This document shows positions 43,473 to 52,135 of a stretch of 64,000 bases of DNA, in pieces; the stretch's first letter is position 1, and each line of letters begins with the position of its first letter. This stretch comes from Planctomycetaceae bacterium (GTDB lineage Bacteria > Planctomycetota > Planctomycetia > Pirellulales > Pirellulaceae): contig JAEUIQ010000058.1 of the NCBI GenBank assembly GCA_016794985.1, forward strand, positions 1 to 64,000. The letters are read 5' to 3'. The translations under genes were made by a program, and so were the position numbers. The notes beneath the pieces are model-generated. The model was not told the origin of the DNA and did not search any database. It saw only the letters and a list, made by a program, of their open reading frames with translations.

Positions 43473-44620
43473 TGGAAAAATCATCACGAAATCCGTCCGC
43501 CAATCGCGCCTCGTCCGAAACCGAGTTGTTGGTAACGTCGGTAACCGAACCGGTGAAGTCCTGGCCAATTGGTGTTCTGGTTCGGACGCGGCTGATCGAA
43601 TTTTCGCGCCGCCCGGCCGCCGTGTTTTGGACGTATGTTTTTCCCTTGGTAATGATGTTCATCCTCGGCTCTGCCTTTCGTTCGCAAGGGGAAAGTCCCA
43701 GTCAAGTTGGAATACTGCTGGGCTCGCAAGCGGAAGTTTTGAAGCAGAAACTTCAATCCAGTCCGGATCTGGTCGTGGCGGTTGTCGATCTAGAAGATGG
43801 CTTGCGGCGACTCCGCGCCGGTCGATTGGCAGTGTTGATTCGCGAATCAGCTCGAACCAATAGGGGTACGGAGACATTTCCGTTCGAGCTGATTTACGAT
43901 CCACAGAGGATCGGGGCGCGAACTGCCGAACTACTGGTTCAGCGGCAGTTGCGCATATCAGAGGGTGTGCCGGAGTCTTACCAATTCCATCGAGTACCGT
44001 ATAGCGAACCGGGGGGACGATACATCGATTTCTTGGTGCCGGGGTTGATTGGCATGGTTCTATTAGGCGGCGGTTTGTGGGGAGTTGGTTACGCGATCGT
44101 GGACATGCGGATTCGGAAGCTTCTCAAGCGATTTCTCGCGACCCCCATGCGAAAGAGCGACTTCTTGCTCGGCATTGTGTTTAGCCGAATGATGTTCGTG
44201 ATTCCGCAAATTGCGGTGATCATGCTGGCGAGTTACCTTGGTTTTTCGGTTACCAACCACGGGTCTTGGTTCGAATTCGCATTGTTAGTATTGCTGGGAG
44301 GACTCCAGTTTGCCGGGGTGGGGCTCTTGATTGCGAGCCGGGCGAAGACCATGGAAACAATGTCTGGCTTGATCAACCTGGCGATGCTGCCCATGTGGAC
44401 TCTCAGCGGAATATTTTTCTCGTACGAAAACTTCCCTGAGCTGATCCAATGGCCCATTCGGTTATTGCCGCTGACGCCCTTGTTGGACACGCTGCGCGGC
44501 GTGATGCTCGATGGAAATAGTCTGACTCAGCATCCCATCGAATTGGCGCTGATCCTCAGTTGGACCGTTGGCACCTTTGGCTTGGCACTTTGGTTGTTCC
44601 GGTGGACGGACGGTCAATGA
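43472..44620 (+). CDS. ABC-2 type exporter, permease
   Basis: 382 residues. An N-terminal membrane helix (FWTYVFPLVMMFILGSAF), a large extracytoplasmic domain, and a cluster of about five helices after residue 190 (LVPGLIGMVLLGGGLWGVGYAIV, and others) with the ABC-2 signature around RKLLKRFLATPMRKSDFLLG. It forms the membrane part of the exporter with the ATPase gene just upstream. ATG 43472 overlaps the preceding stop by 1 base (TGATG). Substrate unknown. Confidence 0.92.
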   Translation: MEKSSRNPSANRASSETELLVTSVTEPVKSWPIGVLVRTRLIEFSRRPAAVFWTYVFPLVMMFILGSAFRSQGESPSQVGILLGSQAEVLKQKLQSSPDLVVAVVDLEDGLRRLRAGRLAVLIRESARTNRGTETFPFELIYDPQRIGARTAELLVQRQLRISEGVPESYQFHRVPYSEPGGRYIDFLVPGLIGMVLLGGGLWGVGYAIVDMRIRKLLKRFLATPMRKSDFLLGIVFSRMMFVIPQIAVIMLASYLGFSVTNHGSWFEFALLVLLGGLQFAGVGLLIASRAKTMETMSGLINLAMLPMWTLSGIFFSYENFPELIQWPIRLLPLTPLLDTLRGVMLDGNSLTQHPIELALILSWTVGTFGLALWLFRWTDGQ

Positions 44621-44635
44621 CAGAAGGCGCTGGCT

Positions 44636-45661
44636 TCAGGCGATCAGCCACCGAGCCAAACCAAAGTACAACAGCAAGGTCACCATATCGGTCACAGCCA
44701 AGGAGACTGGCCCAGCCGCGACTTGCGGCTCGCGATTCAGCCATCGCAAGACGTTTGGTATGGCGACACCGATAACGGCAGCCAAAGTGATTCCGCCGAT
44801 CAATCCCCCTGCCAAACAAACTGGCACCAACCATTGCTGTAACCAAATCACGGCGACCAACGAGACGACTGTGCCACACGAGAGTCCCAACAACAGTCCG
44901 GTCAACATTTCGGTTTGTAGTTTCCGCAAAATAGATTCCAAGGTGGGTTGTCGTCCATGGAGCGCCTGGAGCGCCAAACTCACCGACTGGATCGCGACGC
45001 TCTCCGCCAACGCCAAAACCACTGGAATAAAGAGAGCTAGAGCTACCACTTTTTGAAGTTGAACTTCAAACATACCGGTAAGGAACGCCGCCAAGAGTCC
45101 GCCGATGATATTCGCAAGCAACCATGGGAAACGGCCGGTAAATGCCGACCACGGATCTGCTTTGGATGACTCGCTAAGATGAACCCCGATCAGTTGAAAC
45201 AAATCGTCGCTGGTCTGCCGTCGATCCAAATCGGCTAGCTCGTCCGTGTATAAATCGACATCGACGACCCCTGCGATGCGATCTTCCAAGTCGACCACTG
45301 GGATTGCCAAAAGTCGATGTTCGACGAACACTTCGCACGCATCCTTAACGGTCGCTGCGATGGGTATTTTGACGACTTGGTGAACCATGATGTCTCGGAT
45401 CATGGCAACAGGAGGACTTAGCAACAAGCGTCGCGTCGGCACGACACCGCACAAACGCTTCTCGGAGTCCACCACGTAAAAGTAGACAATTCGTCCCGAC
45501 GGTGGCTCCGCTCGAAGTCCCGCCAAGGCTTGCTCAATCGTTTGATCCACCAAGAGCGTGGGGAAGTCACGACGCATGGAGCCGGTTACTGGATCTGCCA
45601 AACCCGGTACGGCGGTGGTTCGCGCCGAAAGTTTGGGTAAGTCAACGTCTTGCTGCGTCAT
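44636..45661 (-). CDS. MgtE-like divalent cation transporter with CBS domains
   Basis: 341 residues. Two CBS domains occupy about 30-150 (MRRDFPTLLVDQTIEQAL, MIRDIMVHQVVKIPI), followed by five membrane segments of the MgtE type (PWLLANIIGGLLAAFLTGMF, VVALALFIPVVLALAESVAIQS and others). The N-terminal superhelical domain of MgtE is absent, so this is the short form. It likely moves Mg2+ or a related cation. Its ATG overlaps the end of the TusA-MetE fusion by 4 bases, so it is the last gene of that operon. It converges on the ABC exporter genes, 16 bp apart. Confidence 0.9.
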   Translation of the reverse strand: MTQQDVDLPKLSARTTAVPGLADPVTGSMRRDFPTLLVDQTIEQALAGLRAEPPSGRIVYFYVVDSEKRLCGVVPTRRLLLSPPVAMIRDIMVHQVVKIPIAATVKDACEVFVEHRLLAIPVVDLEDRIAGVVDVDLYTDELADLDRRQTSDDLFQLIGVHLSESSKADPWSAFTGRFPWLLANIIGGLLAAFLTGMFEVQLQKVVALALFIPVVLALAESVAIQSVSLALQALHGRQPTLESILRKLQTEMLTGLLLGLSCGTVVSLVAVIWLQQWLVPVCLAGGLIGGITLAAVIGVAIPNVLRWLNREPQVAAGPVSLAVTDMVTLLLYFGLARWLIA

Positions 45662-47238
45662 TGCGATGTCAATTCTCGTCGGCTTTTGCCCAAAATCTCA
45701 TTGCGAGCTTGCACCAAAGTCGCAAGTTTGGCGGTCGCTATCTCAGTGCTACTAATCGGGTTGTCAGCAAAGGTTGCAAAACCACAGTCGGGGGTCAACA
45801 TCAACCTTGAGCCAAACAAGTCCAGGGCCTTTTGCAGACGTTCGCGAATTTCGGTAACCGACTCGACGTGAGGCAGCTTTTGATTGACCATACCCAACCC
45901 CAGCCGTCGGTCTGCCGGCAATGCGGTCAGCCCTTGCCATTCGCCAGCACGCGGGGTGCACGCTTCCAAAAAATAGTTACCGACCGGGACGCGACACAAG
46001 AAATCCAATAAAGGTTCATAGCTACCGGACAGCGCTTTGGATTCATCCGGTGTCCAATTGCCACGGCAAATGTGAATCCCAATTCGGTCGATCGGTAGGC
46101 CAGCGGTCAATTTGCGAAACAAACCCAACGCAAACTCAAGTTCTTGTTCCGCTGGCAAGCGTTCTCCTAATGCGCCACACATGAACGAACGGCGCTCCGC
46201 TCGAACCGCAAAAACCACTTCGGACAAGACTGGTTCGTCGAACTGTACCAGCGAAGTTCCGCATTGCAACAGATCCAGCAACTCCTGTCGTAAGACTCGA
46301 ACGATATCTTCCGCCAAGGATTCTCGGGAGTCGTATGCTCGATCCGAGACGCATTCTAGCCACATTGTTCGCGTCAAGAGATAGGGACCAGGGAGTGCAA
46401 TCTTAACAGGCAGCGGTGATCGCTTCGCCACGAATTCGTATTCGGCCACCGCCAGCGGTCGTGAGCGTGCCAAAGGTCCGAAAACTGCCGGATGACGAAC
46501 TTCAGCCGCCGGTACATCCAAGGCGCGAAGCTCCGCCGCAAAACTCTCGGGGTCGCTGACGTAAGGGAGCAGATCGGTCAATGGAATCAGTTGGCAGTTG
46601 TCCAAAATGGCACCGACGAACCCTGAGTAGCTGTCTCGGCGTTGTTCTCCGTCCGTTAGTACATCGACTCCGGCTTGGCGCTGAGAATCCAAGACCAATC
46701 GCACGGCATCGTCCGCAGTCGCTTGAAAATCGGCTTCGGTCATCCGCCCTTGCAGGCGTTCTCCTAATGCGCGCATCAACCAAGTCGGACGCGGCCAACT
46801 TCCAATCCCCATTACAGCAAGTTCGGGAATGGGAGCCACGACACGTCTTGTCGATGATCCGTCGGAGGGTGCAACAGCACTTGAGTGCCCTGCGAGTGGT
46901 CTTCCATCGACGATGATCTCGGTTGGAGGACTCGTGTTCAACTCTCGAACGGTATTCGAGCGGTTTGAGTTCGGCCCTTTGGAAACCAGATATCGCGATT
47001 CATGTTTATCCCGCTGCACACGAATCAAGTCGTTGGCCGTCATGCGACACCACGCAGGCAGGTCTTCCGCGACCGAACTCTCTCGCGACCGAATTTCGAG
47101 AAGTTCTCCGGGCAACAGCGGGTCAATGTGCTTGCGAATCAACAATAAAAGTCCGTTGCCACAATCCAAGTCTCCTCCATCAAACGAGACTTTGGGTTGC
47201 AAGTGGACGAGTCCTTCATCGTTGTCCGCAGGTTGCAT
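45658..47238 (-). CDS. TusA-like domain fused to MetE-type methyltransferase domain
   Basis: 526 residues. Residues ~15-80 form a TusA-like sulfur-carrier domain: DLDCGNGLLLLIRKHI (C26) aligns with the CPxP helix, and PGELLEI plus LPAWCRM (W63, C64) with its later strand and helix. A linker (~85-135) joins a domain of the cobalamin-independent methionine synthase (MetE C-terminal) superfamily from ~138 to the end. There the expected zinc ligands are present: H389 and C391 in GIHICRGNW, E425 in FLEACTPR and C485 in LTPDCGF; TDGEQRRDSYSGF also fits. No folate-binding N-terminal half is present, so it is a core-type enzyme that could take methyl groups from a donor other than methyltetrahydrofolate, or handle another thiol. 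ATG 47238 lies 13 bp after dsrE. Confidence 0.85.
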   Translation of the reverse strand: MQPADNDEGLVHLQPKVSFDGGDLDCGNGLLLLIRKHIDPLLPGELLEIRSRESSVAEDLPAWCRMTANDLIRVQRDKHESRYLVSKGPNSNRSNTVRELNTSPPTEIIVDGRPLAGHSSAVAPSDGSSTRRVVAPIPELAVMGIGSWPRPTWLMRALGERLQGRMTEADFQATADDAVRLVLDSQRQAGVDVLTDGEQRRDSYSGFVGAILDNCQLIPLTDLLPYVSDPESFAAELRALDVPAAEVRHPAVFGPLARSRPLAVAEYEFVAKRSPLPVKIALPGPYLLTRTMWLECVSDRAYDSRESLAEDIVRVLRQELLDLLQCGTSLVQFDEPVLSEVVFAVRAERRSFMCGALGERLPAEQELEFALGLFRKLTAGLPIDRIGIHICRGNWTPDESKALSGSYEPLLDFLCRVPVGNYFLEACTPRAGEWQGLTALPADRRLGLGMVNQKLPHVESVTEIRERLQKALDLFGSRLMLTPDCGFATFADNPISSTEIATAKLATLVQARNEILGKSRRELTSQ

Positions 47239-47251
47239 TGGCCACGACTTA

Positions 47252-47614
47252 CTAAAAGGAGACGCAAGGTGTGCCGTCGGACAAGAACTCGACCAATTTG
47301 GCACCACCGACGATTTTTACTCCGGCGACCAATCGTTCTTCGGACAAGCCCCGTTTCTTGAAACATGGCGAACAAACGTAAACCAAACCGCCAGCTTCGA
47401 GAAAGCTTGTCATCAATTCCTTTAACGGCGCGAAACCAGACTCGTGGACGGTCTCTGCACAGCCTTGTTCGGCCAATCGCACTCCTTCCGTCGACAGGAA
47501 CACCATCGTTTCTTTGTCGGAGCCGAGCGCCGCGTTCGCGACGACAAAACCCACGGTGGCACGGTCCGGGTCATCGGTCGAACGGGTCAGGTTGATACAT
47601 AACTTTCCGGGCAT
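47252..47614 (-). CDS. DsrE-family protein
   Basis: 120 residues of DsrE/DsrF-like fold. MPGKLCINLTRSTDDPDRAT begins it, with a central GSDKETMVFLSTEGVRLAEQG and a C-terminal VYVCSPCFKKRGLSE carrying C81 and C84. This CxxC pair is the probable sulfur-binding site. DsrE-like proteins are sulfur-transfer partners of TusA. Here it stands between a TusA-like gene and a TusA-MetE fusion, 13 bp before the latter. AAGGA precedes the ATG at 47614. Confidence 0.88.
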   Translation of the reverse strand: MPGKLCINLTRSTDDPDRATVGFVVANAALGSDKETMVFLSTEGVRLAEQGCAETVHESGFAPLKELMTSFLEAGGLVYVCSPCFKKRGLSEERLVAGVKIVGGAKLVEFLSDGTPCVSF

Positions 47615-47644
47615 TTTGGAGTTCCTTTCGAGGGGCGTACAAAA

Positions 47645-47866
47645 CTAATCGTGGTCGCGACGACCAATCCAATAATCTGGATGTTTCGCGCAAAGCAAGC
47701 GGTGTTTGGTCATACTGCACCAAGCCGGAATGTCGGCAATGGCTCCTGTATCCAGGGCCGTCAAACGCAGAACTGATCCGGGCGGCATTTTGTTCATTCG
47801 GACGCGCAGTTTGAGGATCAATTCACCACACCCCATTTCGCCGGCGTCCCAATGTTCCTCGTCCAT
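47645..47866 (-). CDS. TusA-like sulfur-carrier protein
   Basis: 73 residues. EMGCGELILKLRVRMNKMPPG (C13) matches the first helix of TusA, but the usual CPxP is CGEL; the later IADIPAWCSM (C50) matches the family's second conserved region. TusA takes a persulfide from a cysteine desulfurase and passes it on. ATG 47866 overlaps the upstream stop by one base (TGATG). A start further upstream is not needed. Its fused cousin is two genes downstream. Confidence 0.85.
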   Translation of the reverse strand: MDEEHWDAGEMGCGELILKLRVRMNKMPPGSVLRLTALDTGAIADIPAWCSMTKHRLLCAKHPDYWIGRRDHD

Positions 47867-48060
47867 TACTGAATCAACCACCCCAGAACGGCCAACACGA
47901 CCATGATTATCCCCAGGAAAACGGTCATCCATATCGCTGAACGGACGATGTGCGACAAGATAAATATCGGGCGTTCGTCGCGAGTGGCTCCGTAAACGAT
48001 CGAAGTCGCTGCAATCAAAGGCAGCAAGTGCATGTAGTGTGATGTAAGCAATTGCATCAT
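47866..48060 (-). CDS. Small membrane protein
   Basis: 64 residues with two hydrophobic segments: LLPLIAATSIVYG near the start and AIWMTVFLGIIMVVLAVLGWLI at the C-terminus, joined by a short charged turn (RDERPIF). It is integral to the membrane. The ATG at 48060 overlaps the DUF6677-like stop by 4 bases, and its own stop overlaps the TusA-like start by 1 base. This tight coupling supports a real gene despite its small size. No family recognised. Confidence 0.75.
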   Translation of the reverse strand: MMQLLTSHYMHLLPLIAATSIVYGATRDERPIFILSHIVRSAIWMTVFLGIIMVVLAVLGWLIQ

Positions 48061-48731
48061 GATTCGTCCTCCTCGGCGCTACCTGATTCGCCGTCCTCTT
48101 CTTCCGTACCTTCCAAGTACATGCCTGGCCCAGCAAAGGCGTCATAAATGACCAACAAGTTCAGCAGTCCCGCCACGAATGTGTACAACGTCGCGATATC
48201 GAAATAGTGCCCCAATTCAGCATGCCAAGCGGCTAAGACATCGGGCTCCGTTGGGCTCACCTCTCCAAAGGGCGCGGCCATAAATCCGTCGGGAATTGCG
48301 GACTTGCCCAATCTTTTTAATTCACTTGGCTCCGTAATTCGACTATAGGCTGGGTTCGTTTTGTCATTGGGCGGGTATCGGTAATTGCGAATCCACAAGG
48401 GCGGGGATTTTTCATCCGTTTGTAGAGCCTGTATCAAGGCCGGAAACGTAGGAGCCCCCACGAAACACTGGGCCACAAATTGCCATCTCCAGTCATGCTT
48501 TTTCCAGGACGCGTAAACGACCCGCCCGTCACCCAACCAAAATCCAATAAAGTATGTTGTCAAAACCGTAATGGAAAACAGAAGACCTTTTGTGTAACGC
48601 CGTTGGTAAAAATGCCCAGCCCCAGGCAGCAGCCAAGCATACAACGCTGCCAAATACCGGTTACCCAACTCCACCCGTACCGTATTCTTGGGCGACTCGT
48701 AATAAACCACTTCCAACTCCCAATCGCGCAC
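48057..48731 (-). CDS. DUF6677-like membrane protein
   Basis: 224 residues. YLAALYAWLLPGAGHFYQRRYTKGLLFSITVLTTYFIG resembles the TM2/DUF6677 layout, with a Gly-rich turn between helices, and a second hydrophobic stretch lies near FVAGLLNLLVIYDAF. The C-terminus is strongly acidic (EEEDGESGSAEEDES). It leads the operon and overlaps the next gene by 4 bases. GTG at 48731 is taken as the start, though a start a few codons later is possible because the Shine-Dalgarno is weak. Function unknown; it may anchor the downstream sulfur-transfer proteins. Confidence 0.75.
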   Translation of the reverse strand: MRDWELEVVYYESPKNTVRVELGNRYLAALYAWLLPGAGHFYQRRYTKGLLFSITVLTTYFIGFWLGDGRVVYASWKKHDWRWQFVAQCFVGAPTFPALIQALQTDEKSPPLWIRNYRYPPNDKTNPAYSRITEPSELKRLGKSAIPDGFMAAPFGEVSPTEPDVLAAWHAELGHYFDIATLYTFVAGLLNLLVIYDAFAGPGMYLEGTEEEDGESGSAEEDES

Positions 48732-48973
48732 TTCGCTACCAGCCCCGGCTCAGTCTAACGAATTCTTGCCATTTCTCCTAGGCTTTGCCAGAATCACTGG
48801 CCCAGCCTCCCAAACGGCGGCTATTCGCCAACCACTAGTCCGGAACCCCGTCTCACGGAGGATCCTCTGACGCCGTAGTACATGAGCTGGCTTTTCGAGT
48901 AGAATTCGCGGTCCCGACCGATGCTGAAACCGTCTGGTTGCCATACCCCGAGTTTTTCCATTCTTGAATTCCC

Positions 48974-49756
48974 ATGCCCGATCGCTTTTTTTCGGAAGTC
49001 CCGCTCCGGCCACAACAATTGGTAACACTTGACCCGCAACAATCCCACCACCTGCTGCACGTGTTGCGGGCCGAGTTAGGTGACGAGGTTCATCTGTTCG
49101 ACGGTGGCCCTGATGAGTATCTGGCCCGTGTTGTAAGCAAGGACCGCCGGTCGATTCGACTCGAGGTCGTCTCTCGAATCGAAAGGCCCGCTGAAAAGAG
49201 CACGGAGCTGCTTGTGGCCGCGGCCGTTCCCAAGGGAGACCGTTTTCGAACCTTAATTGAAAAATTGACCGAGTTGGGTGTGACGGCTTTCCTGCCAGTT
49301 CAATCCACGCGGACGGTTAATCCATTTTCAACCAGTCTGCGTCAAAAGGCGGAGCAGTGGGTCATCGAGGCTTGTAAGCAATCGAGACGCAACTCCCTTT
49401 TGGAAATCCTGCCCCCGATGACCCCCGACGAATTGCTTTTTGCGACTCGACATATTTCCGAGAGATACGTGGCCTGCGCGCCGGTCGATCTCCAGGTTCT
49501 GTTAGGCTCCGAGAACTCCGAACCGTCGAATCCGCCCAAGCTGGACGCAGGAGACGCCGCCGGCGATACCATTTTGGCGACTTGTCGGCGCGCCTTGTTG
49601 GTAGGTCCCGAGGGTGGTTTCACGACGGACGAAGTTCGGTTGGTTTGTAACGCGGGTTGGCGGTCACTTTCCTTGGGTCAACACGTCTTGAGAATCGAAA
49701 CGGCCGCCATGGCGGGGGCTGCGTTGTTGGTCCAAGCTGAACACTTGCCCCGTTAG
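48974..49756 (+). CDS. rsmE: 16S rRNA m3U1498 methyltransferase RsmE
   Basis: 260 residues. RsmE methylates N3 of U1498 in helix 44 of 16S rRNA, using SAM. It has an N-terminal PUA-like domain (PDRFFSEVPL, LDPQQSHHLLHVLRAELGDEVHLFDG) and a SPOUT knot: ELLVAAAVPKGDRFRTLIEKLTELGVTAF, LLVGPEGGFTTDEV and LSLGQHVLRIETAAMAG. The length is normal. ATG 48974, with no strong Shine-Dalgarno. It is divergent from the DUF6677-led operon. Confidence 0.96.
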   Translation: MPDRFFSEVPLRPQQLVTLDPQQSHHLLHVLRAELGDEVHLFDGGPDEYLARVVSKDRRSIRLEVVSRIERPAEKSTELLVAAAVPKGDRFRTLIEKLTELGVTAFLPVQSTRTVNPFSTSLRQKAEQWVIEACKQSRRNSLLEILPPMTPDELLFATRHISERYVACAPVDLQVLLGSENSEPSNPPKLDAGDAAGDTILATCRRALLVGPEGGFTTDEVRLVCNAGWRSLSLGQHVLRIETAAMAGAALLVQAEHLPR

Positions 49757-50171
49757 GCAAGAGAATGAAGTTTCGCTAAACTTTGGCCGTGCATGTTTGA
49801 TCCCGCCATGGACTCGTCACGATCGCCAAAAATCAGCCATCGACGTTCACAACGGGGCCACCATAGCATCCCTACGCCGTGAAGGAGTTTTTCCGTCTAA
49901 AGCAGGCCCGCAGGGGCTGAAACAACCCGAGCCGGTGTGCGTTAGCCCGCCGGTTAGAGTCGGTCCAAAATCAGAAAAGGCCCGCAAGGTCGACACAAAA
50001 GTAGTGGACTGGCTGGGTCAGTGGATTGGCTGGAAAAAATCCTTCACGGCGTAAATAGCACTCCACTTACCTCGCGCAGCATTGGCTTCTCCGTTTGGAG
50101 AAAATCGAGAACCACGCTGGCCTTGGTTGATTTGTTCGTGAAGTCCTTCCGAAACTCCTGGTGGTAATCCA
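49757..50171 (+). other. Spacer with REP-like palindrome
   Basis: About 415 bp between rsmE and def. It contains the REP-like element listed next and an open frame of 85 codons (49797-50054) that runs through the repeat and looks artificial. Confidence 0.4.
49930..49955 (-). repeat. REP-like palindromic element
   Basis: On the minus strand it reads AACCGGCGGG..CACACCGGCT: outer bases AACCGG and CCGGCT-like arms that can pair around a short loop. A related element is at 61325-61349. Confidence 0.5.
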
Positions 50172-50801
50172 ATGACAACGCCCTCCGATACGACCCTAAC
50201 CGATCAAGAAAAGAAGTTATCGGTCATCGTCCACCCTCATCCTACCTTGCGTCACAAGAGCAAGCCGATCCTGCGTGTTGACGACCAATTGAGGGATTAC
50301 ATCGCGCAGATGTTTGAATTGATGTACAGCTCGAAGGGTGTGGGCTTGGCCGCCAATCAAGTCAATCTCCCAATCCAGTTGTTCGTTGTGAATCCCGCCG
50401 GGAAGAAAGACGAAGGCGAGGAGATGGTGTTTATCAACCCCGTGCTAAGCCGCCCAAAAGGCAGCGAACAGGCCGAAGAAGGTTGTCTTAGCTTGCCAGG
50501 AGTGTTTGGGGAGGTGGTTCGCGCCGCAGAAATTGATGTCGAAGCCTATACACACATGGGCCAACATATAAAACTTCGGGCGACGGGCTATTTGGCGCGC
50601 ATCCTGCAACACGAATTTGATCACTTGAATGGCGTCATGTTCTTTGATCGCATGAGCGAAGCCAAACGTCTAGAAATTCAAGATGAGATTTCTGAATTCG
50701 AAGATGATTATCAAGTGCGAACTTCGATTGGCAATGTCGAAAGTGCGGAACAGTGGCAGGCTTGGATCCGAAAGCTTGAGTCTCGCTATTGTGTAAAATA
50801 G
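50172..50801 (+). CDS. def: Peptide deformylase
   Basis: 209 residues. Removes the formyl group from the N-terminus of nascent proteins, using a metal ion. All three motifs are present: GVGLAANQV (56-64), EGCLSLP (103-109) and QHEFDHLNG (146-154), giving the Cys-His-His metal site. The ~20-residue C-terminal extension (after EFEDDYQ) is unusual but acceptable. The start is ATG at 50172; the frame begins with TTPSDTTL. It is the first gene of a set with fatty-acid enzymes. Confidence 0.96.
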   Translation: MTTPSDTTLTDQEKKLSVIVHPHPTLRHKSKPILRVDDQLRDYIAQMFELMYSSKGVGLAANQVNLPIQLFVVNPAGKKDEGEEMVFINPVLSRPKGSEQAEEGCLSLPGVFGEVVRAAEIDVEAYTHMGQHIKLRATGYLARILQHEFDHLNGVMFFDRMSEAKRLEIQDEISEFEDDYQVRTSIGNVESAEQWQAWIRKLESRYCVK

Positions 50802-50850
50802 AGCCCGCTCATCGACACCGGCAGATCAACTCTCACGCCAGGATATTCCT

Positions 50851-51285
50851 ATGTCTATCGAAACCATCAAGCAATTGATTCCGCACCGTCCGCCAATGCT
50901 ACTCTTGGATGAAATCGTCCAGTGCGATAACGATCGAATCGTGTGTCGCAAGACTTTTCGTGCTGACGAGTTCTTTGTTCAGGGGCATTATCCGGAATTC
51001 CCGTTGGTTCCGGGTGTCATTTTGGTCGAGTCTTGTTGCCAAGCCGGTGCTGTGTTGGTCGCGCAACGGATCCAGAACGATCAGAGCGAGAATGTGCCAG
51101 TGCTTACTCGCGTGGACAACGCGAAATTCAAGCAGATGGTTCGTCCGGGAAATGAAGTCTTACTGGAGGCCGAAATCGTCGAAGCAATTTCGCAAGCGAT
51201 ATATTTGAAAGGCAAAGTCAAGCTTGCCGACAAGTTGGCTGTCAGCTTCGACTTTGCTTGCTCTATGGCTCCCCGATCACGCTGA
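50851..51285 (+). CDS. fabZ: 3-hydroxyacyl-ACP dehydratase, FabZ type
   Basis: 144 residues of hot-dog fold. [13 protein letters not shown] at the N-terminus and [16 protein letters not shown] in the middle are the family motifs, the latter with catalytic His and Glu. It dehydrates 3-hydroxyacyl-ACP to trans-2-enoyl-ACP. It is ~50 bp after def and 19 bp before the enoyl reductase, so the two act in sequence in fatty-acid elongation. Confidence 0.92.
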   Translation: MSIETIKQLIPHRPPMLLLDEIVQCDNDRIVCRKTFRADEFFVQGHYPEFPLVPGVILVESCCQAGAVLVAQRIQNDQSENVPVLTRVDNAKFKQMVRPGNEVLLEAEIVEAISQAIYLKGKVKLADKLAVSFDFACSMAPRSR

Positions 51286-51304
51286 CTTGAGGAGATGTCC
51301 GCTG

Positions 51305-52102
51305 ATGGACTTTTTGCAGCTTTTTAATAAGACCTTTGTGGTATTCGGTGTCGCCAACAAAAAGAGCGTCGCGTATTTCATCGGGAAAACACTCCGTGAA
51401 CACGGCGCGAACGTCATCTACGTGGTACGCTCGGAAGCGCGTCGAGCTAGTTTGGAGAAAACGCTCGAAGGCCAGACGATCCTGGTGTGTGACGTCGAAG
51501 ATCAATCGCAAATCGACTCGGTTGCCGAGCAAGTTCGTAAGCTTGCTCCGCAGATTGATGGGTTAGTCCATTCGATCGCGTTCGCGGATTATTCTGGCGG
51601 AATGCGTCCATTTCACGAAACGGGCCGCGCTCAATTTTTGCGGACCGTCGATGTCTCTTGTTTTAGCTTTATCGCGATAGCCAACGCCTTCAAGGAATTG
51701 TTGACGCCTCAGGCTTCGGTAGTGACGATCTCGATTTCGACGACAACGATGGCCAGTGAGAATTATGGCTTCATGGCGCCAATCAAAGCCGCCTTGGACA
51801 GTAGTCTAGCGTTCTTAGTCAAAAGTTTTAGCGGGTTCTCTCAAGTGCGATTTAATGCAGTTGCAGCCGGTCTGCTCAAAACGAGTGCTTCTGCCGGAAT
51901 CCCAGGTTATGTGGATTCGTATTTGTATGCTGAGAAAGTAATCCCTCGTGGCGAGGCGATCACAACACAAGAAACCGCGAACGTCGCCTGTTTTTTGCTG
52001 AGTCCACGTTCTTCGGGAATCAATGCTCAAAAACTGATTGTCGATGCGGCAATGAGTATCAATTACTTCGACCAGAGGATTGTCGAGAAAGCAATCAAGT
52101 AA
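51305..52102 (+). CDS. Enoyl-ACP reductase-like short-chain dehydrogenase (FabI type)
   Basis: 265 residues, Rossmann fold. The N-terminal [27 protein letters not shown] matches FabI closely, as does LVHSIAFA, and the catalytic pair Y154/K161 lies in [12 protein letters not shown]. The usual FabI segment LTYLG/YGAE is replaced by [13 protein letters not shown], so activity as a true enoyl reductase is likely but not certain. It reduces enoyl-ACP with NADH. ATG at 51305 with GAGGAG upstream; the frame is open from 51224. Confidence 0.85.
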   Translation: MDFLQLFNKTFVVFGVANKKSVAYFIGKTLREHGANVIYVVRSEARRASLEKTLEGQTILVCDVEDQSQIDSVAEQVRKLAPQIDGLVHSIAFADYSGGMRPFHETGRAQFLRTVDVSCFSFIAIANAFKELLTPQASVVTISISTTTMASENYGFMAPIKAALDSSLAFLVKSFSGFSQVRFNAVAAGLLKTSASAGIPGYVDSYLYAEKVIPRGEAITTQETANVACFLLSPRSSGINAQKLIVDAAMSINYFDQRIVEKAIK

Positions 52103-52135
52103 TGTTTCGGGCCAGCGTTTGACCGGAGTTGACGA

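Noticed and set aside
49797-50054. 85-codon open frame between rsmE and def
   Set aside because: It runs through a REP-like palindrome, has unbalanced composition and no Shine-Dalgarno or recognisable domain.
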